From an uncultured Bacillaceae bacterium (GTDB lineage Bacteria > Bacillota > Bacilli > Caldalkalibacillales > Caldalkalibacillaceae), in contig CALBTX010000156.1 in the NCBI GenBank assembly GCA_937967685.1, positions 1 to 12,047 on the forward strand: a stretch of 12,047 bases of DNA, given 5' to 3'. Both the position numbers and the translations under genes were made by a program. The stretch's first letter is position 1, and the number at the start of each line of letters is the position of its first letter. Below are positions 7,955-12,047 of this stretch, piece after piece. The notes beneath the pieces were generated by a model, which made no database searches, was not told the DNA's origin, and saw only the letters and a list, made by a program, of their open reading frames with translations.

Positions 7955-8468
7955 GGGCTTCACCTTCTTTGTTCAATTTGCGGTCTCTTCTAGCTAAAAT
8001 GATCGCACCGACCAAACCGACCAAGAGGACGATGGACGTCAATTCAAACGGAATAACGTAATGTCCGAACAAATATAAGCCGATTTGAGCCGTATTGTTC
8101 TCCACGAAAGCCGTTTCCTCCGGCATCCAATTAATCCCATCAATGGCCAAAACGATCAGGACGAAAAAAGCAACAACACCGATGGCCGCGATCCATTTCA
8201 ACCCTCTTTTCCGGCTTTCGTCCTGATCATTGTGGCGGGTCAGCATGATGCCAAAGAGCATCATGATCGTCACTGCACCGCCGTAGATCAATATTTGAGC
8301 AACGGCGATAAACTCCGCCTCCAACATAAAGAAGAATCCGGCGATGCTCAAAAAAGTGAAAGCCAGGGCCATGACCATGTGCACGACTTTGGTCAAATTG
8401 AGCATGAGAATGCCCCCGCCGATCGAGGTGACGGCCAGAATGAGGAAAATGAGCAGTTCGCCGTTCAC
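7947..8468 (-). CDS. nuoJ: NADH-quinone oxidoreductase subunit J (NuoJ)
   Basis: NuoJ is a five-helix membrane subunit that forms part of the proton/coupling path beside NuoA, NuoK and NuoH. The 173-residue protein shows the conserved third-helix region AEFIAVAQILIYGGAV (residues 51-66), including Y62, then TIMMLFGIMLTRH, and a last helix beginning FELTSIVLLVGLVGAI (141-156). A charged linker, roughly residues 78-91, follows helix 3. It starts with GTG at 8468, which overlaps the nuoI stop as GTGA, with SD AGAGGTG (8477-8483) 8 bases upstream. The overlaps at both ends suggest coupled translation with nuoI and nuoK. It is full length. Confidence 0.95.
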   Translation of the reverse strand: MNGELLIFLILAVTSIGGGILMLNLTKVVHMVMALAFTFLSIAGFFFMLEAEFIAVAQILIYGGAVTIMMLFGIMLTRHNDQDESRKRGLKWIAAIGVVAFFVLIVLAIDGINWMPEETAFVENNTAQIGLYLFGHYVIPFELTSIVLLVGLVGAIILARRDRKLNKEGEAHD

Positions 8469-8884
8469 GGTCGGTTCACCTCTCTGACGTTCTTCGTATT
8501 CTCATGCAGCCAATCCATGTCCTTAAACAGTTCATCTCGACTGTATGAAGACAATTCAAAGTTGTTGGACATGACAACGGCCTCTGTGGGACATACTTCA
8601 GTGCACAGATCACAGAGAATACAGATTTCGAAATTAATATCGTACGTATCGATAATTTTTTTCTTATTGTTTGGATCTGGATGAGGTTTCCCTGTTAACT
8701 GAATGCAATCCGTCGGACAGATCGCTGCACATTGATTGCAGACAATACATTTTTCCGGATAAAAGCGTTGGATGCCCCGAAAGCGGTCGGGCATCTCCAC
8801 CGGTTCTTCCGGATAGTTGGAGGTGACCCCTTCTTTGCCCAGCTGCTTTAACGTATATGCCAAGCCTTTCGCTAACCCCAACAT
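8465..8884 (-). CDS. nuoI: NADH-quinone oxidoreductase subunit I (NuoI), 2[4Fe-4S] ferredoxin-like
   Basis: NuoI carries two [4Fe-4S] clusters (N6a and N6b) that pass electrons toward NuoB and the quinone site; it lies on the cytoplasmic side of the membrane. The 139-residue protein has two CxxCxxCxxxCP motifs: C46-C49-C52-C56 and C88-C91-C94-C98. All eight ligands are present. The N-terminal stretch MLGLAKGLAYTLKQLGKEG is the usual amphipathic membrane-contact helix. Start ATG at 8884 with SD AAGGAAG (8892-8898), 12 bases after the nuoH stop. The coding stretch looks more A+T-rich than its neighbours (35-47% G+C in four 60-base lines counted by eye). In the absence of nuoE/F/G next door, NuoI or an unknown partner may be where electrons enter; that is inference. 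Confidence 0.97.
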   Translation of the reverse strand: MLGLAKGLAYTLKQLGKEGVTSNYPEEPVEMPDRFRGIQRFYPEKCIVCNQCAAICPTDCIQLTGKPHPDPNNKKKIIDTYDINFEICILCDLCTEVCPTEAVVMSNNFELSSYSRDELFKDMDWLHENTKNVREVNRP

Positions 8885-8896
8885 GGTATCACTTCC

Positions 8897-9922
8897 TTAT
8901 TTGAAGAATAATTCAAAGACGAAGGCCGAAAGAAAAATGTTCGCTAAGGACAAAGGCAAGAGAACTTTCCAGCCGAATTCCATCAGTTGGTCACTGCGGA
9001 CCCGGGGGAGGGTGCCTCTTAACCAAATGAAGAAAAAGACGACCGCGGAAAATTTCATCACGAACCAAACCGGACCCGGGATGTAAGCCAAAAAGCCGAG
9101 CCCCGGTACCCATTGCAGCGGAGGCAGCCATCCGCCGAAGAACAGAACGGTCGTCAGCGCAGCAGTGGCAAAAATGTACACGTATTCGGCCAGCATAAAG
9201 AATGCCCACCGAAAGCCGCTGTATTCCGTAAAATAACCGGCGACAAGCTCCGACTCCGCCTCCGGCAAGTCAAACGGCACGCGATTCAATTCAGCCACCG
9301 CGGCCACCAGGAAAATGACAAATCCTAAAGGCTGGAGGACGATAAACCAAACGGTGCTTTGCGCTTCAACAATGTTGAGCAGGTTCAAACTTCCGCTGAA
9401 TAAGATAACCCCGATGACAGACATGACGAGCGGCACTTCATAGGAGATCATTTGAGCGGCTGAACGCATGGCACCCAGCAAGGAATATTTGTTGTTCGAT
9501 GCCCAGCCTCCGGCCAATATCCCCAATGTCGTGATGCTGGTCAGCGATAAAAAGTATAAGAGCCCCACACCCATATCCGTAAAATAAAACCGGTCTGTAA
9601 AAGGAATGGCGGCCAAAACGGCAAATGAAGGGACGAAAGCGATCATCGGTGCGATTTTAAACAAAGGTTTGTCTGCTTTCGCCGGGATGACATCTTCCTT
9701 GATCAGCAATTTAAACACATCGGCCACTGTTTGCAGCAGTCCAAATCGACCGCCGTATTGGTTCGGCCCGACACGCAGCTGCATAAATCCCAGCACTTTA
9801 CGTTCGGCCAAGATGGCATAGGTGACAAAACCCAGGACGGCACCCAACAGTAAAGCACTCAGGACGAAAAAAATGAGGAAATTGAGCAAAGAAGGAGCGG
9901 AGGTTAACAGTGATGCCATCAT
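8897..9922 (-). CDS. nuoH: NADH-quinone oxidoreductase subunit H (NuoH)
   Basis: NuoH is the membrane subunit at the junction of the two arms; it forms much of the quinone-binding chamber and starts the proton path. The 341-residue protein has about eight helices and the two family signatures: ERKVLGFMQLRVGPNQYGG (residues 40-58) and ELNRVPFDLPEAESELVAGY (211-230) followed by FTEYSGFRWAFFMLAEY. The loop GWASNNKYSLLGAMRSAAQM (139-158) with ISYE is also typical. The acidic loop E221, E223 and E225 near the quinone tunnel is intact. The start ATG at 9922 overlaps the nuoD stop by one base (TAATG); a second ATG follows directly, so either may be used. SD GGGGAGGTGG (9930-9939) is strong. Direct contact with nuoD shows that nuoE, nuoF and nuoG are not in their usual place. 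Confidence 0.97.
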   Translation of the reverse strand: MMASLLTSAPSLLNFLIFFVLSALLLGAVLGFVTYAILAERKVLGFMQLRVGPNQYGGRFGLLQTVADVFKLLIKEDVIPAKADKPLFKIAPMIAFVPSFAVLAAIPFTDRFYFTDMGVGLLYFLSLTSITTLGILAGGWASNNKYSLLGAMRSAAQMISYEVPLVMSVIGVILFSGSLNLLNIVEAQSTVWFIVLQPLGFVIFLVAAVAELNRVPFDLPEAESELVAGYFTEYSGFRWAFFMLAEYVYIFATAALTTVLFFGGWLPPLQWVPGLGFLAYIPGPVWFVMKFSAVVFFFIWLRGTLPRVRSDQLMEFGWKVLLPLSLANIFLSAFVFELFFK

Positions 9923-11022
9923 TACCCATCCACCTCCCCGAGAACGATGTCAATGCCACCCAAAATGGTGACCAGGTTAGCGATATTTTCCCCTTCCAAC
10001 AATTTCGGCAAGATTTGCAAGTTGTAAAACGAAGGGCGGCGAAACTTCAGACGGTACGGCTGAGGTTTTTTCTTGCTGTAAATATAGCAGCCTATTTCAC
10101 CGCGCGGTGATTCAATACGCACGGACGTCTCCCCTTCGGGAGGACGGATGTTCCGGGGCACTTTCCCCAGGATTTCCCCGCCTTCGGGGAACTGTTCAAC
10201 ACATTGCTCAAGAATGCGCAGCGACTGCCGGATTTCTTCCATGCGCACCAGATAACGGGCGTAAGCATCCCCTTCGGTCTCGGTCGGTACATCAAAATCG
10301 AAACGGTCATAGATGGAATACGGCTCATCTTTGCGCAAATCCCTTTTCACACCCGTACAGCGCAGGTTGGCCCCGCTTAAAGAGTAGTTGACGGCCGTTT
10401 CTGCATCGTATTTGCCCACACCTTTGACCCGGTTGAGAAAGATTTCATTGCCGGAAACAAGTTCGTGGTAGCCTTCCAATTGCTCGCGCATATAAGGAAT
10501 GAACTCTTTCACCTTGTCGACCCAGCCATCGGGGGCATCCCACTTCACACCGCCTACACGCATATAATTGAATGTCAGCCTGGCCCCGCACAATTCGTTA
10601 ATCATGTTAATGATCATTTCCCGTTCCCTGAAAGCATACAGAAACGGGCTCATCGCCCCCAGGTCGAGCAAATAGGTGCCAAACCAGACCAAATGGCTGG
10701 CCACACGGCCCAGCTCCATGGCCATCACCCGCAAATACTCGGCACGTTCGGGGATTTCCAGACCCATCATCGTTTCCACGGCATGACAAATGACGTAGTT
10801 GCCCGTCATCGCCGACAAATAATCCATCCGATCCGTATAAGGAATGATTTGCGTATAATTGAGATCCTCGGCCAGTTTTTCCGTCCCCCGGTGCAAATAG
10901 CCGATCACCGGTTTGGCCTCGACGATCGTCTCACCGTCAATTTTTACGACGACACGGAAGACACCATGCGTACTCGGGTGCTGAGGACCGACATTTAATA
11001 TCATCTCTTCCGTTCGAATCAT
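9922..11022 (-). CDS. nuoD: NADH-quinone oxidoreductase subunit D (NuoD)
   Basis: NuoD is the 49-kDa-type subunit, related to the large subunit of [NiFe] hydrogenases, that forms the quinone-reducing site with NuoB at the membrane surface. The 366-residue protein begins with LNVGPQHPSTHGVFR; H19 and Y68 (in DRMDYLSAM) match the His38 and Tyr87 of Thermus Nqo4 that bind the quinone head. IGYLHRGTEKL and the C-terminal end IDIVLGEVDG are also conserved. The quinone in Bacillales is menaquinone (family knowledge). The hydrogenase cysteine ligands are absent, as expected for a quinone site. Start ATG at 11022 with SD GGAGGTG (11031-11037) inside the 3' end of nuoC; the gap to nuoC is 5 bases. It is complete and separate from nuoC, unlike the nuoCD fusion of E. 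coli. Confidence 0.98.
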   Translation of the reverse strand: MIRTEEMILNVGPQHPSTHGVFRVVVKIDGETIVEAKPVIGYLHRGTEKLAEDLNYTQIIPYTDRMDYLSAMTGNYVICHAVETMMGLEIPERAEYLRVMAMELGRVASHLVWFGTYLLDLGAMSPFLYAFREREMIINMINELCGARLTFNYMRVGGVKWDAPDGWVDKVKEFIPYMREQLEGYHELVSGNEIFLNRVKGVGKYDAETAVNYSLSGANLRCTGVKRDLRKDEPYSIYDRFDFDVPTETEGDAYARYLVRMEEIRQSLRILEQCVEQFPEGGEILGKVPRNIRPPEGETSVRIESPRGEIGCYIYSKKKPQPYRLKFRRPSFYNLQILPKLLEGENIANLVTILGGIDIVLGEVDG

Positions 11023-11027
11023 GTCCT

Positions 11028-12029
11028 CTACACCTCCTCATCGTGTTGTTCATAATCTTTGCGTAACGGATGACCGACCCAGTCATCGGTCAGCAAAATG
11101 CGCGTCAGATTCGGGTGGCCTTCAAAGCGGATGCCCAACAGATCATACGCTTCTCTTTCCGGCCAATCGGCTCCGGCCCAGATCGGCGTCACCGAGGCGA
11201 TCTCTGGCTGATCCCGATCTAGTTTGACTTTGACGGCAATGGACTGATTTTCTTTAAAAGAATAAAATTCATAGTAAACTTCCATATGTGTTTCAAAGTC
11301 CGTCCCGTGCAATGCGGATAAGTAATCAAAAGTCAGCTGCTCGTTATGCTTTAAAAATTCAGCCACCTCATACCAACGTTCTTTTTTGACAATGATCGTC
11401 GGAATCTCTTTGGCCAAATCATTGATATAGGCATCTTCGAGCACTTCTTCGCCGATATTGTCTTTCAAGACTTTGACGTATTTATCCAAATAAGGTTGGT
11501 TTTTGGAGGGGCCTTTCGGCTTTTCTTCCTCTTTGGCTTTCGCTGCAGGACGCTTTCTGGCCGCACCGGCAGGACGCTTTGCGGCTGCACCGGCAGGTCT
11601 CTTTCGAGCTGCTGCAGGTTTCTCCGGTCTCCCGCCGGCAGGCGCTTCATCTCCACCAGCCGTCTTCTTGTTTTCCTTTTCGCCTTCATTATCAACGGAC
11701 GCTGCGGCTTGACCGGACTTTTTTTCAGCGTCTGAAGTCTCTTTTTCATCTCGCACCTTGTTGGAGACGTCCTTATCTACTGACTTGTCTGAGACATCTT
11801 TTTCTGATGATTTGTTGGAGACATCTTTATCTGATGATTTGTTGGAGACATCTTTATCTGATGCCTTGTTTGAGATATCCTTATCCGATGCCCTGTTGGA
11901 GACCATCTTAGCCGATGTCTTGTTCAAAGGGGCTTTTTCTTCTGATGCTTCGCTTGCTTGCGGTTCTTCCTTTTTTTGCTGTCCAGCGGTTTTCTTTTGC
12001 TCTTGGTCTACTTGCTCATTTTCTGTCAC
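11028..12029 (-). CDS. nuoC: NADH-quinone oxidoreductase subunit C (NuoC) with long repetitive N-terminal extension
   Basis: NuoC is the 30-kDa-type subunit that packs against NuoD and NuoB in the connecting module. The catalytic-arm fold occupies about residues 176-333 and ends in the family signature: DWPEREAYDLLGIRFEGHP (288-306), then R310 and GHPLRKDY (319-326). In front of it are about 175 low-complexity, strongly charged residues that should be disordered. Residues 35-97 are a 9-residue repeat of the form SNKSSDKDV; residues 140-163 are three copies of an 8-residue AARKRPAG-type basic repeat; linkers are rich in Lys, Glu and Ala. From memory, some Bacillus NuoC proteins also carry charged Ala/Lys-rich N-terminal repeats of different sequence. 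The GTG at 12029 is chosen because it overlaps a TGA in the preceding frame, like other junctions here. The SD is weak and the frame is open to the window edge, so an earlier start is possible. Confidence 0.95.
   Translation of the reverse strand: MTENEQVDQEQKKTAGQQKKEEPQASEASEEKAPLNKTSAKMVSNRASDKDISNKASDKDVSNKSSDKDVSNKSSEKDVSDKSVDKDVSNKVRDEKETSDAEKKSGQAAASVDNEGEKENKKTAGGDEAPAGGRPEKPAAARKRPAGAAAKRPAGAARKRPAAKAKEEEKPKGPSKNQPYLDKYVKVLKDNIGEEVLEDAYINDLAKEIPTIIVKKERWYEVAEFLKHNEQLTFDYLSALHGTDFETHMEVYYEFYSFKENQSIAVKVKLDRDQPEIASVTPIWAGADWPEREAYDLLGIRFEGHPNLTRILLTDDWVGHPLRKDYEQHDEEV
11541..11612 (-). repeat. Three 24-bp units coding for AARKRPAG-type repeats in nuoC
   Basis: Residues 140-163 of NuoC are three consecutive 8-residue units, AARKRPAG, AAAKRPAG and AARKRPAA. 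The composition (Ala, Lys, Arg, Pro) resembles the tails of histone H1-like proteins. At the DNA level the units are similar but not identical, so they have diverged somewhat or are under codon-level drift. Confidence 0.85.
11739..11927 (-). repeat. 27-bp tandem repeat in nuoC
   Basis: Six 27-bp units (11739-11900) encode nine-residue repeats (SNRASDKDI, SNKASDKDV, SNKSSDKDV, SNKSSEKDV, SDKSVDKDV, SNKVRDEKE). A seventh degenerate unit, LNKTSAKMV, precedes them (11901-11927). Two adjacent copies are identical over all 27 bases (11803-11829 and 11830-11856), which points to fairly recent duplication by slippage or unequal exchange. Confidence 0.92.
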
Positions 12030-12047
12030 CTGAACCTGCTTTTGTCT
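12026..12047 (-). CDS. Possible 3' end of nuoB (partial, last six codons)
   Basis: One frame upstream of nuoC reads D-K-S-R-F-R and then TGA at 12026-12028, overlapping the nuoC GTG start as GTGA. The same 4-base overlap pattern occurs at nuoI/nuoJ. In nuo operons nuoB normally precedes nuoC, so this may be the nuoB tail. Six codons cannot identify a protein; the call rests only on operon order and on the overlap. Confidence 0.35.

Noticed and set aside
8085..8684. 199-codon plus-strand open frame opposite nuoJ and nuoI
   Set aside because: It runs across two conserved genes on the other strand, has no convincing ribosome binding site, and its composition is that of an antisense shadow.
11496..11735. 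Plus-strand frames rich in Arg, Gly, Ala and Phe opposite the nuoC repeat region
   Set aside because: The apparent repeats are the reverse reading of the NuoC Lys/Arg/Pro/Ala repeats; no independent start signal was seen.

Overview
The window is one strand of a Bacillales (Bacillaceae-like) chromosome; every gene reads right to left (minus strand). The grounds are gene content and order: a respiratory complex I (nuo) operon followed by ywzB-like, ywmB and murA genes, a neighbourhood known from Bacillus/Geobacillus relatives, with purine-rich Shine-Dalgarno (SD) sequences and several GTG/TTG starts. Base composition is moderate, roughly 45-55% G+C in stretches counted by eye. A thermophilic or alkaliphilic bacillus such as Caldalkalibacillus would fit, but the species cannot be fixed from sequence alone.

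In transcription order: the possible last codons of nuoB at the right edge (12026-12047); then nuoC, nuoD, nuoH, nuoI, nuoJ, nuoK, nuoL, nuoM and nuoN (12029 down to 2689), overlapping or only 5-18 bases apart; a clear intrinsic terminator (2634-2669); a small DUF1146/YwzB membrane protein (2340-2582); a secreted YwmB protein (1446-2237); murA (73-1404); and a second intrinsic terminator (1-28). No stretch longer than about 110 bases lacks a gene, and no RNA gene, mobile element or CRISPR array was seen.

The nuo genes encode the membrane proton-pumping arm (H, J, K, L, M, N; NuoA would lie outside the window) and the quinone-reducing connecting module (C, D, I; NuoB outside). nuoD runs straight into nuoH, so nuoE, nuoF and nuoG, the NADH-oxidising module of 14-subunit complex I, are absent from their usual place. 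This is the 11-subunit type, whose electron donor is not settled by sequence. The downstream genes belong to the cell envelope: MurA makes the first committed peptidoglycan precursor, and YwmB and YwzB are poorly characterised.

The most unusual features are the roughly 175-residue NuoC N-terminal extension, which carries two different tandem repeats (a charged 9-residue repeat and a basic KRPAG-type 8-residue repeat), and a NuoK that has glycine where the second conserved membrane glutamate is expected. The rest is a well-preserved housekeeping region; I saw no wholly new system.
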